Positions 1 to 6,678 of a stretch of 64,000 nt of DNA are shown piece after piece (the first letter of the stretch is position 1; every line of letters starts with the position of its first letter). The position numbers were made by a program, and so were the translations under genes. The stretch lies in assembly GCA_017537345.1 (NCBI GenBank), contig JAFYKY010000005.1:1-64000 (forward strand), read 5' to 3'. Source of the stretch: Clostridia bacterium (GTDB taxonomy: Bacteria; Bacillota; Clostridia; Oscillospirales; CAG-382). Below the pieces are notes generated by a model, which saw only the letters and a program-made list of their open reading frames with translations, was not told the DNA's origin and ran no database searches.

Positions 1-42
1 TCCCGTATTTCCGGAAGCAAGGAGGTGGTCCCTTGGATTCGG

Positions 43-134
43 CAGCGGGATGCGGCAACCGAACCGCGGAAACCCTTCGTCCACCCAACAACTCCCCGTT
101 TGGATGGCACTTGACGCTCGGTAGCCTACTCTGC
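43..134 (-). ncRNA. THF (tetrahydrofolate) riboswitch, leftward
   Basis: Read on the minus strand, the segment follows the THF aptamer order: GAGTAG near the 5' end, GCGTCAAGTG, a central hairpin with GGGGAGTTG, ACGAAG, CGCGG and finally GCATCCCGC. The ends GCAG and CTGC can close P1. The same motif order occurs in the leader at 6528-6641, which precedes a folate transporter gene. It lies 3' of a consensus promoter (147-175). The controlled gene is off the left edge; a folate or one-carbon gene is inferred. I first considered SRP or 6S RNA and dropped both. Confidence 0.88.
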
Positions 135-146
135 ATAAGCAAATAA

Positions 147-175
147 ATTATACTCCAAAACAAGTTAAATTTCAA
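147..175 (-). promoter_or_regulatory. sigma-A promoter of the leftward THF leader
   Basis: On the minus strand TTGAAA (170-175) and TATAAT (147-152) are separated by 17 bp. Transcription would start near 140, just ahead of the THF aptamer. Confidence 0.8.
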
Positions 176-242
176 GATTTTTTTCATAGTTGTTTTTTAC
201 AAAAAACGCTAGTTAAAAAGTATTTTCCATAATTAAATAGCC

Positions 243-378
243 ATGGGGAGCTTGCATTTTGTCTACAAGCTGAGAGGAAAGTAAAGCCTTCGACCCTTTG
301 ACCTGATTTGGATAATGCCAACGTAGGGAATTTTCTTATTTTACGCGGGGGTTATTATACATAACTCCCATATTTTTA
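243..378 (+). ncRNA. TPP riboswitch with intrinsic terminator, no obvious target gene
   Basis: The aptamer (243-330) has the TPP (THI-box) signatures GGGGAGC, GCTGAGAGG, CCCTTTGACCTGAT, GGATAATGCCA and GTAGGGAA in order. An expression platform follows: a GGGGGTTAT/ATAACTCCC hairpin (347-369) and a T-rich run, giving ligand-dependent termination. TPP switches normally precede thiamine synthesis or uptake genes, but the next reading frame is a broken mobile-element ORF, so the switch looks orphaned. A promoter in the AT-rich stretch 180-240 is not clear. Confidence 0.93.
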
Positions 379-400
379 TCATCAAAGAAGAATAAGGGAT

Positions 401-558
401 ATGGATATGTATCAATGGATAAAGTGTCCGGTATGCGGGGAAAACACGAGAGTTAATCTGATGGATGATACGGAATTGAAGCATTTTCCTCTGTTTTGCA
501 GAAATGCAGAACCGAATGTATCATAAACGTAAAGCAATTCAAGATTGAGGTTCTCTAA
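401..558 (+). pseudogene. Frameshifted Cys-rich KTR domain protein (mobile-element gene remnant)
   Basis: The frame from ATG 401 reads a short zinc-ribbon-like protein, with WIKCPVCGENTR followed by DTELKHFPLFC, which is the pattern of the small cysteine-rich KTR proteins carried by conjugative elements of Firmicutes. After the codon at 497 the expected spacing to the second cysteine pair is short by one base: the frame runs into TAA at 524-526. In the next frame the family's ending (KCRTECIINVKQFKIEVL) continues to TAA at 556-558. A single-base deletion between 499 and 502 explains this. It lies between an orphan TPP switch and a terminator at 664-706. Family naming rests on motif recall; the frameshift is read directly. 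Confidence 0.72.
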
Positions 559-663
559 AAGAGAAAGCTTGAAAAGTGAGTTTTGTGTAGGCTTTTGTCG
601 ATGAGATTTTCTCGACAAAATCAATCGAATATGGTAAAATAATAAAAAGCCCGACGTTTCGAC

Positions 664-706
664 GCAGTGCCAAAGAATGTTCTTTTGGTATTGCGCTTTT
701 TTATTT
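664..706 (+). terminator. Intrinsic terminator after the Cys-rich KTR remnant
   Basis: GCAGTGCCAAAGAA pairs with TTCTTTTGGTATTGC with a few G-T pairs and one bulge, followed by a T-rich run. Confidence 0.7.
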
Positions 707-1012
707 ATAAACACAATTTATTAGCTGTTAGCGTCAGGGCACATCTCTAACCGCCAAAAAAAGTTTTGGCGGTGTATCTTCACGCTCAAATCACCCACAG
801 AATCTTTTTGAAAGGGGTGATTTTTTATGTGTTGGAGCTCCAACGCAACGTTGCTTATTAAAAGCAGCGAATATGATACGGATTATACATAGGACAATCC
901 TTTGAAGTTTATAAAATAAACGACTTGTCTGTTAAGGATTTCTGTAGAGCTGAAATTAAACTGACAATCCATAAAAATAATACATTTATTAAGCTGGGAA
1001 GGAGGTAAGAAC
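707..1012. other. Gene-free stretch, probably mobile-element debris
   Basis: No intact gene is visible. Positions 877-1009 read as an open frame without a start codon (ending LGRR-stop just before the next Shine-Dalgarno), which may be the tail of a lost gene. A hairpin-like GCCAAAAAAAGTTTTGGC lies near 752. I cannot assign a function. Confidence 0.4.
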
Positions 1013-1159
1013 ATGAGATGTACAACCGAACGCAGACAACTTGTTTTAGAGTATCTTTTGGATCAAAGACATACAACTCTTGATGCATTGTGCAAGGAGT
1101 TTGAAGTGTCAATGAGTACAATGCGGAGAGATATGATTCATATGCTTTTTCTGAATTAA
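1013..1159 (+). pseudogene. Truncated DeoR-type helix-turn-helix protein
   Basis: A perfect ribosome site (GGAAGGAGG) precedes ATG 1013. The 48-residue product begins with the DeoR-family N-terminal HTH: ERRQLVLEYLLDQRHTTLD, then EFEVSMSTMRRDM, matching the pattern in which the recognition helix ends in S-TMRRD. It then stops in MIHMLFLN. DeoR regulators are about 250 residues and even the short mobile-element versions are longer, so the protein is truncated after its HTH. It could survive as a mini-protein because its start signals are intact. With the broken KTR gene upstream this suggests the edge of a decayed conjugative element. Confidence 0.6.
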
Positions 1160-1210
1160 TAGATAAATATTCTAAAAATTAATTAGCATCTTTTCTGTCA
1201 ACACGTGCCA

Positions 1211-1244
1211 AAAAATCCTGAAAGCAATGCTTTCAGGATTTTTT
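1211..1244 (+). terminator. Strong intrinsic terminator
   Basis: AAAAATCCTGAAAGC and GCTTTCAGGATTTTT form a long stem with a short loop and flanking A and T runs, so it can act in both directions. Confidence 0.8.
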
Positions 1245-1320
1245 CATTAGTGCCGCAAGGCACAACATCAAATGAAGTTGCGCTTCGCGCAAGCGGATCT
1301 CGCCGCTGCCGTTTGACTTT
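1245..1320. repeat. Cluster of three small GC-rich hairpins
   Basis: Three consecutive short inverted repeats stand out against AT-rich surroundings: GTGCCGCAAGGCAC, TTGCGCTTCGCGCAA and GCGGATCTCGCCGC. No gene overlaps them. They look like a REP/MITE-type unit or a structured RNA segment just upstream of the promoter at 1344. Confidence 0.45.
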
Positions 1321-1343
1321 CATACGATAGATCTCATTTTCTC

Positions 1344-1372
1344 TTGACAAAGTATTTTTGATATGTTATAAC
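1344..1372 (+). promoter_or_regulatory. sigma-A promoter
   Basis: TTGACA (1344-1349), 17 bp, TATAAC (1367-1372), driving the gene at 1453/1465 with a leader of about 75 nt. Confidence 0.78.
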
Positions 1373-1464
1373 GAATTTGTGGATCGGGGACGATACCCAT
1401 AACAAAAAACGATATTCACAAAAAGCAAATCAATACAAAGGGGGCGGCACCCATCGAAAAAAAC

Positions 1465-1905
1465 GTGATTGTTGTTGATGAGCAAGGAAACGAATATGAA
1501 GCGACCTACCCAAAACGGGCAAAAGGTCTTGTAAAAAACGGCAGGGCACGCTTCGTAGGTGAAAACAAAATATGCCTTGCGTGTCCTCCGGATAAAATTT
1601 TGGAGGAAGAAAATATGTCTAATAATATCAGTAAAACTCAAGTGTTTAATCAGATCGCAGAGCTTCAGAAAAATCTCGAATCTCTTGATAAGATCTTGTT
1701 CAAGATCCAGTGTGTAACCGATTCTCAGTCATGTGTTGAACCGGAGGAGGGCGAGCCGATACCTCTCGATTATCTTCCCGATGTGGCGATGGAAAAAATA
1801 AAAGCAATTCGGGAAATCGTAACGGAACGTGAGAAGACGATTAATAAAATGCTTGATTTTTACCTGAAGCTTTATCAGGATATAGAAAACGAAGAAAAAG
1901 AATAA
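1465..1905 (+). CDS. Small clostridial protein with PLMP/RRXRR-like N-terminus
   Basis: The 146-residue product has two parts. Residues 1-45 (IVVDEQGNEYEA, YPKRAKGLVKNGRARFV, ICLACPP) resemble the PLMP/RRXRR fold found at the N-terminus of IscB-type proteins: a D-x-x-G turn, then P-x-R-A-x-x-L-x-x-G-x-A. Residues 50-146 are charged and helical, with no nuclease motif. GTG 1465 has no ribosome site at proper distance. The purine-rich GGGGGCGG at 1439-1446 instead sits about 6 bp before ATC 1453, which would add MEKN; translation may really start there at a non-ATG codon. Own promoter and terminator make it a single-gene unit. The domain link is my inference; function unknown. Confidence 0.7.
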   Translation: MIVVDEQGNEYEATYPKRAKGLVKNGRARFVGENKICLACPPDKILEEENMSNNISKTQVFNQIAELQKNLESLDKILFKIQCVTDSQSCVEPEEGEPIPLDYLPDVAMEKIKAIREIVTEREKTINKMLDFYLKLYQDIENEEKE

Positions 1906-1929
1906 ACCTTTTTTGCAAACAATCAATAA

Positions 1930-1959
1930 AAAAATCCAACTCCCGCAGTTGGATTTTTT
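1930..1959 (+). terminator. Intrinsic terminator
   Basis: AAATCCAACT / AGTTGGATTT stem followed by a T run, directly after the stop at 1905. Confidence 0.88.
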
Positions 1960-1983
1960 CATTTTACGATTACCATAAATTGA

Positions 1984-2011
1984 TTGACAATCTGCTGCTT
2001 TATGATATAAT
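1984..2011 (+). promoter_or_regulatory. sigma-A promoter of the MFS gene
   Basis: TTGACA (1984-1989), 16 bp, TATAAT (2006-2011). Confidence 0.8.
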
Positions 2012-2032
2012 AATACAAAAGGCGGTGAAGTA

Positions 2033-3250
2033 ATGAAAAAGTTGTGGAATAAGGATTTCGTTTTGCTTTTGCAGGGCAACGCTGTGAGTACTCTCGGGGA
2101 CGTGATATACAGCGTGGCTATCGGCTTCTGGGTATATCAGACCACCGGCTCCAGCGCATTGATGGGAATTATGTCCTCGATCTCGATGTTTATAACTATG
2201 TTCTTTTCGCCGTTCTGCGGCAGTATCGTTGATAAAAGCAACAGAAAATGGCTGATCGTTACCATAGATGTGGTTCAGGGCGTCGTTATGCTTACGGTGG
2301 GCGTTCTGGCATATATGAACGCGCTTAACATTCCCGTAGTTCTGATCGCCGCTTTATTGGCTGCTTTCGGAAGCGTATTTTATTCTCCCGCAATAAGCAC
2401 CATAATGCTGGATATAATCCCCCGCGACGATATGGTCAGGGGGCAATCCATACATTCAGGTATCGGATCGTTTATAAATCTTATCGGCTCTGCCTTCGGC
2501 GGAGCGATGGTTGCCTTTCTCGGAGCGCCTCTCGTCGTGATAATCAACGGCTTCAGCAACCTTTATTCCGCTTTTACCGAGCTTTTTGTGCGTATACCAA
2601 AGACGGTAAAGCAGGGGGAAGCTGTTACCGTAAAAGGCTTGCTCGGCGACCTGCAGAGCGCAATAAAGATAATTTTTTCGGATAAATGCCTTAAGATATT
2701 CGTTCCTTCCGCGCTTATTCTCAATCTTCTCGCGGCGGGACCGCTTACGCTTACTCTTCCGTTTTGTATGGAAAAAGGCTTTTCCGTAGACGCATACGGA
2801 TATCTGGTTTCCATATTTTCGGCGGCGTACGTTGTGGGCGCCTTGGCTTTGGGCGCGGTAAAGCTTAAGCCCAAAACACGCTTTTGGGTTATGAGCCTCG
2901 GCTTTTCCTTGTCCGTTCCTTGCTTTATCGGTATTTATTTTTCAAATTCCTTTCTTCCTATGAGCATATTCGCCTTTGCGGCAGGGCTTTTGAATATTGC
3001 AGGCAACTCTGTGTTCAACGCCGCGATGATGCTTGCGTTGCCCGAAGAAAACCGAAGCGCAATTCTGGGATTTATCAGCTCCGCTTCCGTGGGAGGCACC
3101 GCCCTTTCCGCCTTGATCTACGGCTTTTTGGGCGAATTTTTCCCCTTGTATATCATCTTTGCCATCGGCAACGCTATTTCTCTCGTTCCGATGCTGTATT
3201 TGTGCTTTCACCCCGAGACCAAGCGTTTCGTGCTGGAGCATTGCGAGTAA
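2033..3250 (+). CDS. MFS transporter, macrolide-efflux (MFS_3) type
   Basis: 405 residues of mostly hydrophobic sequence consistent with 12 membrane spans. The start LWNKDFVLLLQGNAVSTLGD is the typical opening of the MefA-like MFS_3 group (it often reads NR-F-LLL-GQ-iS-lGd), and GSIVDKSNRKWLI at about residues 62-74 is the loop 2-3 signature with D and R. Such proteins export hydrophobic compounds, sometimes macrolides, by proton antiport; the substrate here is unknown. ATG 2033 is preceded by GGCGGTGA and a consensus promoter. The phosphatase gene starts 27 bp downstream, so the two are likely co-transcribed. Confidence 0.85.
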   Translation: MKKLWNKDFVLLLQGNAVSTLGDVIYSVAIGFWVYQTTGSSALMGIMSSISMFITMFFSPFCGSIVDKSNRKWLIVTIDVVQGVVMLTVGVLAYMNALNIPVVLIAALLAAFGSVFYSPAISTIMLDIIPRDDMVRGQSIHSGIGSFINLIGSAFGGAMVAFLGAPLVVIINGFSNLYSAFTELFVRIPKTVKQGEAVTVKGLLGDLQSAIKIIFSDKCLKIFVPSALILNLLAAGPLTLTLPFCMEKGFSVDAYGYLVSIFSAAYVVGALALGAVKLKPKTRFWVMSLGFSLSVPCFIGIYFSNSFLPMSIFAFAAGLLNIAGNSVFNAAMMLALPEENRSAILGFISSASVGGTALSALIYGFLGEFFPLYIIFAIGNAISLVPMLYLCFHPETKRFVLEHCE

Positions 3251-3277
3251 AAACTACCTTTTAATGGCGGTGTGAAT

Positions 3278-3967
3278 ATGAAGATATATTTTGTCCGTCA
3301 CGGACATCCCGATTATAAAACCGATTCCCTTACCGAGCTTGGCAAAAAACAAGCGGAGGCTGCGGCGGAACGGCTTAAAAACTGTAATATAGAACGTGTT
3401 TTCGCATCCTCAAAGGGCAGAGCCGTTCAAACAGCGGAATACACCGCTAAGCTGTTCGGGCTTGAGGTGATACAATGCGATTTTATACGGGAGATCGGCT
3501 GGGGTAGCGCAGACGGAGAGCCTATGTTCGGCAACGGTCAGCCCTGGGTCATATCCGAAAAGTACATATCCGAAGGAAAAAGCATTTCGGAAAAAGACTG
3601 GCAGAATGACGAGCTTTTCAAAAATAACGTTGTTGTCGATAGTTATAAAACCGTAGCGGAGGGCTTGGACGAATGGCTGAAGCAGCTCGGATATAAAAGG
3701 GAAGGGGATTACTACCGCGTAACGGTCGAAAACGTCTGCCGAAACGTTGCGATGTTCAGCCACGCGGGCTCCTCTTCGGCGGCGCTTTCCCATATGTTTA
3801 ATATTCCTTTTCCCCGGATGTGCGGAATAATAGATATCGAATGTACCTCCGTAACCGTGGTCGAGCTTTCCGGTAAAACCGGCGACCTCGTTTCTCCTAA
3901 AATACGTATTCTTAACGATGCAAAGCATATAGAAGGCATTTGCGTCGAAAACTTCTATGGAAACTGA
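3278..3967 (+). CDS. Histidine phosphatase family protein
   Basis: The product opens with KIYFVRHGHPDY, the RHG catalytic motif of the phosphoglycerate-mutase/acid-phosphatase superfamily, and carries LTELGKKQAEAAAERL, the usual second block, then SSKGRAVQTAEYTA with the active-site arginine. FSHAGSSSAAL at about residue 164 supplies the second catalytic histidine. The length of 229 residues suits the family. ATG 3278 is preferred to GTG 3272 because GGCGG at 3266-3270 lies 7 bp from it. Substrate cannot be read from sequence. It follows the MFS gene closely and precedes a hypothetical gene. Confidence 0.88.
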   Translation: MKIYFVRHGHPDYKTDSLTELGKKQAEAAAERLKNCNIERVFASSKGRAVQTAEYTAKLFGLEVIQCDFIREIGWGSADGEPMFGNGQPWVISEKYISEGKSISEKDWQNDELFKNNVVVDSYKTVAEGLDEWLKQLGYKREGDYYRVTVENVCRNVAMFSHAGSSSAALSHMFNIPFPRMCGIIDIECTSVTVVELSGKTGDLVSPKIRILNDAKHIEGICVENFYGN

Positions 3968-4011
3968 TGCCTGACGTTTAGATTTGTTACTCAAACTAAG
4001 GAGGTTCTTTT

Positions 4012-4323
4012 ATGAAATTTAACGCATCTGAATTCTTCGGAAAGTCCGTGTTTGTTCATTCCTTTTGCGTTGAACACTCCGACAATTCGCTGGTTGTAAA
4101 AATGTGCTTAACGGGCGAAAACAACAAGTCCTATTACGGTATCTTTCAAAAGGTTTATGCTTTAAAATTATCGAATGTTTCATATCCTTTCCAAATTTGC
4201 GGATTTGAAATACAAGATAATATTTCACGGGGTTTTGATAACGCTTCCCGCTATTTTGTTAACGATTACGAAGACGGCGAGCTGTCCTTTTATTGTGAAG
4301 CATTCGATATTATCGAGGAATAG
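4012..4323 (+). CDS. Hypothetical protein, 103 aa
   Basis: A perfect AAGGAGG lies 8 bp before ATG 4012. The protein is soluble and acidic with alternating beta-type hydrophobic pattern and no motif I recognise. It is 44 bp downstream of the phosphatase and probably ends that operon. Its last 34 bp overlap the 3' end of the convergent lipase-like gene, an unusually long tail-to-tail overlap. Confidence 0.7.
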   Translation: MKFNASEFFGKSVFVHSFCVEHSDNSLVVKMCLTGENNKSYYGIFQKVYALKLSNVSYPFQICGFEIQDNISRGFDNASRYFVNDYEDGELSFYCEAFDIIEE

Positions 4324-4937
4324 TCTTTACCTCCTTCGTATATTTCCAATTCCTTTAATATGTTTTGCTGACGGTGTGCGTCTATGGGCGTATACCGTCC
4401 TTTTTTGCCTATCTCCAGCATCTTTCCGATATGCTTGTATCCCAGAACTGTCGGCGGCAGGTGAGTGACCGCATCGTCAATATTGCGTATCACGGTGAAA
4501 TTCTGCCAGCGGTCATCGGGTATTTCTCCCCAGATAACACGGGGACAGCCAAACCCGTATCCGTAAATATCATCACGCAGATCGGGTCTGTTAAACCGGG
4601 CGTATTCATAACACAGCACCGCAATCGCCGCTCCGTGAGAATATCCCACGCAGATAATTCCTTTAATTTTTTTATTAAAGATATCATCCTTTACCTTTTC
4701 TTCGATCTCCTTCCACACTCCCAGAAAGCCTCTGTGGGCAAACCATACCGTTTTTCCCATTCTGCGGTAGGGAACTGCGGGAAAATCAAAATTTATTCTC
4801 CAATCGTTCTCGCCGTCGGATTTTTCAAAATATAAATATAATACGTCATCTTTGATTTCGGTCGCATAATTCGCGCTTTTTCCTGTCTGAAAATAGGGAA
4901 TATATAAACATCTTTTAAAAAGCTCATAAAGTTTCAT
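4290..4937 (-). CDS. Lipase class 3-like alpha/beta hydrolase
   Basis: The 215-residue product has the nucleophile elbow G-Y-S-H-G with Ser100, preceded by a strand (IKGIICV). This is the lipase class 3 arrangement: an early AHRGF segment (residues 67-71, family 'FRGT' region), Ser elbow, RNIDDAVTHLPP (Asp154/155) and a late His188 in IDAHRQ. The predicted triad Ser100-Asp-His188 suggests an esterase or lipase acting in the cytoplasm, since there is no signal peptide. A weak promoter (CTGACA, 18 bp, TAAAAT) lies upstream near 4947-4976. Substrate unknown. Confidence 0.75.
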   Translation of the reverse strand: MKLYELFKRCLYIPYFQTGKSANYATEIKDDVLYLYFEKSDGENDWRINFDFPAVPYRRMGKTVWFAHRGFLGVWKEIEEKVKDDIFNKKIKGIICVGYSHGAAIAVLCYEYARFNRPDLRDDIYGYGFGCPRVIWGEIPDDRWQNFTVIRNIDDAVTHLPPTVLGYKHIGKMLEIGKKGRYTPIDAHRQQNILKELEIYEGGKDYSSIISNASQ

Positions 4938-5021
4938 ATCAATATTTTATGTACAGAGTTTTCGTTTTGTCAGCGATAATACTGCTGAAATTTATATTTT
5001 GCAATTAAAAGAATATTTTTG

Positions 5022-5050
5022 TTGAAATACCGTTTAATTTCTGTTATAAT
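5022..5050 (+). promoter_or_regulatory. sigma-A promoter
   Basis: TTGAAA (5022-5027), 17 bp, TATAAT (5045-5050), ahead of the membrane protein at 5084. Confidence 0.8.
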
Positions 5051-5083
5051 AACCGCAATGTTTTTTAGGTGGCTAATACTATA

Positions 5084-5881
5084 ATGAATATAAAACAAAA
5101 AAAGAAAATTTCGCCGGTTTCGGTGCTTCACTGCATAAAGCTTATCGGCAGAAGCTCGCTGCTCGTTTCCGCAGTATGTCTTTACGTTTACAGCCGTATA
5201 AATTATCCTAACGAAATGTTTGCGGGTATTGAAAATAACCGTACATTTCTCGTTGCTTTGTGGCTGATCTTCTTTGTGGAGATGCTGTTCCGTTTTGCTC
5301 CGTCCCGTCTTGAGAGTCCGGGTTGCCAGAAAGTGTTCAAAAGAAAATTCATTCCAACAAAGGTAGAGAAGGTAAAACTTAAAACCTGGCGTTCCACACT
5401 CGCCGTTTTTCTTGCCTGGGTAGGATTAAACGGACTTATCGGCGTATTATATTACACCCAAGTTATCGATACCGGTATTCTTATACTTATAAGCCTTGCG
5501 TATTCCGTATGCGATATGATATGCATTCTGTTCTTCTGTCCGTTCCAGACATTTTTTATGAAAAACCGTTGCTGCGTAACCTGCCGTATATATAATTGGG
5601 ATTACGCTATGATGTTTACGCCCCTTATATTTATAAAGCATCCTCTTGCATTAAGCCTTTTCGCAATATCCATGGTGCTCGTGATCGTATGGGAAATAAC
5701 GGTGCGTCTGCATCCCGAACGTTTTTCCGAAACGACAAACGCTTGTCTTTCTTGCGCAAACTGCACCGAAAAGCTGTGCCACCACAAAAAGCAGCTACGC
5801 GGCTTTATTAAGAAAAATAAGGACATTTTAATTTTAAAGGGTAACGAGCTGTTGTCTTCCGACAGAAAAAAAGATAAATAA
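5084..5881 (+). CDS. Cys-rich integral membrane protein, unknown function
   Basis: 265 residues with about six hydrophobic segments (near residues 22-40, 55-72, 112-132, 136-160, 178-190, 193-212). Two cysteine-rich stretches are notable: one around residues 152-170 (CPFQTFF, RCCVTC) before a WD motif and one near the C-terminus (CLSCANCTEKLC followed by HH). Both look able to bind a metal or an Fe-S cluster. The C-terminal tail is basic and soluble. ATG 5084 fits the AGGTGG at 5067-5072; GTG 5069 overlaps that site. I do not recognise the family by name. Confidence 0.7.
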   Translation: MNIKQKKKISPVSVLHCIKLIGRSSLLVSAVCLYVYSRINYPNEMFAGIENNRTFLVALWLIFFVEMLFRFAPSRLESPGCQKVFKRKFIPTKVEKVKLKTWRSTLAVFLAWVGLNGLIGVLYYTQVIDTGILILISLAYSVCDMICILFFCPFQTFFMKNRCCVTCRIYNWDYAMMFTPLIFIKHPLALSLFAISMVLVIVWEITVRLHPERFSETTNACLSCANCTEKLCHHKKQLRGFIKKNKDILILKGNELLSSDRKKDK

Positions 5882-5888
5882 TCCGCTT

Positions 5889-5925
5889 ATGCACCGCCGA
5901 TTTTTATTTGGCGGTGCATATTTTA
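5889..5925 (+). terminator. Intrinsic terminator
   Basis: TGCACCGCC / GGCGGTGCA stem with a loop of Ts, followed by a T-rich tail. Confidence 0.75.
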
Positions 5926-5977
5926 TGTGTTTTTGGGAAAAACTTACTGCGTACTAACAGAAGGAGAGGTAAATAAT

Positions 5978-6151
5978 ATGTCGCCCAAAGAACTGCTTTA
6001 TATCGAAGATGCACTCGGCCACGAAAAACAGATCAAAGCCACTTGCGCCCAGAGCGCGGAGATCATTCAGGACAAACAGCTTAAAGATCTTGTTACCGAA
6101 ATCGGAAACAAGCACGCAAACACCTTTGCAGATCTTTATAAACTGCTTTAA
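5978..6151 (+). CDS. CotF-like spore coat protein, small subunit
   Basis: A 57-residue helical protein (SPKELLYIEDALGHEKQ, then QLKDLVTEIGNKH). It resembles the N-terminal half of ferritin-like CotF/DUF2383-type coat proteins, with conserved E/H residues spaced as in helical-bundle proteins. ATG 5978 has AAGGAGAGG 8 bp upstream; an upstream in-frame ATG at 5927 lacks a site. Only 15 bp separate it from the next gene of the same family, so the pair likely forms a split coat-protein unit. Assignment by pattern. Confidence 0.65.
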   Translation: MSPKELLYIEDALGHEKQIKATCAQSAEIIQDKQLKDLVTEIGNKHANTFADLYKLL

Positions 6152-6166
6152 CAAGGAGGAGAAAAT

Positions 6167-6418
6167 ATGCTTGATGACAGACAGTTAATGGAAAATCTTT
6201 TGCTGAATTTAAAAGGCGAATGCGATCTTTTGATGCACGGCGCTGTGGAATCATCCACTCCTCAGGTCCACACAGCTTTTTCTAAGGCGTTTAACGATAC
6301 GTTAAAGATGCAAAGCGATGTTTATGCCGCTATGGCAGGCAAGGGATGGTATCCTTCAACAAAAGCGGAACAGCAGCAGATAGATACCTTAAAGCAAAAA
6401 TACAGCTCCGGATGCTGA
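6167..6418 (+). CDS. Spore coat protein, CotF family
   Basis: 83 residues: LDDRQLMENLLLNLKGECDL at the N-terminus and a C-terminal MAGKGWYP segment are hallmarks of CotF-type coat proteins (the 'kGWY' motif). The protein would be incorporated into the spore coat. AAGGAGG precedes ATG 6167. It pairs with the preceding 57-residue gene and is closed by the terminator at 6434. Its presence argues that the organism sporulates, or descends from a spore-former. Confidence 0.8.
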   Translation: MLDDRQLMENLLLNLKGECDLLMHGAVESSTPQVHTAFSKAFNDTLKMQSDVYAAMAGKGWYPSTKAEQQQIDTLKQKYSSGC

Positions 6419-6433
6419 CAACCGTAAAAAGAT

Positions 6434-6461
6434 GAAGCCGTTTTTCCGGCTTCTTTTTTTT
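6434..6461 (+). terminator. Intrinsic terminator
   Basis: GAAGCCG / CGGCTTC stem with a five-T loop and a run of eight Ts. Confidence 0.85.
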
Positions 6462-6527
6462 ATAAAACTTTGCATAAGTACTTGAATTTTATGAAAAAAT
6501 GTTTATTATATACTTGTAAATAAATAC

Positions 6528-6641
6528 GGAAAGTACGAGTAGAGCACAGTGCGTTAAGTATCGGCAGGATGGGAGTGAGGCCGCCGGGCGAAGGAGTTTA
6601 CTCCGCGGTACTGTGTTCGCATCCGCGTTCGGCTTTTCCGT
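6528..6641 (+). ncRNA. THF riboswitch upstream of folT
   Basis: Same motif order as the THF aptamer: GAGTAG, GCGTTAAGT, GATGGGAGTGAGG, GGGCGAAGG, CTCCGCGG and GCATCCGCG. CGGAAAG (6528-6534) and CTTTTCCG (6633-6640) can close P1. The downstream gene is a folate-transporter subunit, which fits the known role of this class in repressing folate uptake when THF is plentiful. Just after it, CCTCC (6644-6648) can pair with the GGAGG ribosome site at 6667-6671, and a run of six Ts follows that site, so the platform could work by termination, by hiding the ribosome site, or both. Confidence 0.93.
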
Positions 6642-6643
6642 TT

Positions 6644-6678
6644 CCTCCCTCCTCTCATTTTGAAAAGGAGGCTTTTTT
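6644..6678 (+). promoter_or_regulatory. Expression platform that encloses the folT ribosome site
   Basis: CCTCC pairs with GGAGG (6667-6671), the folT Shine-Dalgarno, and the stem is followed directly by CTTTTTT and ATG 6679. One hairpin thus has the features of an intrinsic terminator and of a ribosome-site sequester. Confidence 0.65.

Noticed and set aside
11-30. AGGAGGTGGTC as a ribosome site on the + strand
   Set aside because: No start codon with an open frame follows; it lies on the strand opposite the THF leader.
1-140. SRP RNA or 6S RNA on the minus strand
   Set aside because: The conserved SRP Alu and helix-8 strings are absent, and the ordered GAGTAG / GCGTCAAGTG / ACGAAG / CGCGG / GCATCC motifs match the THF aptamer, as in the folT leader at 6528.
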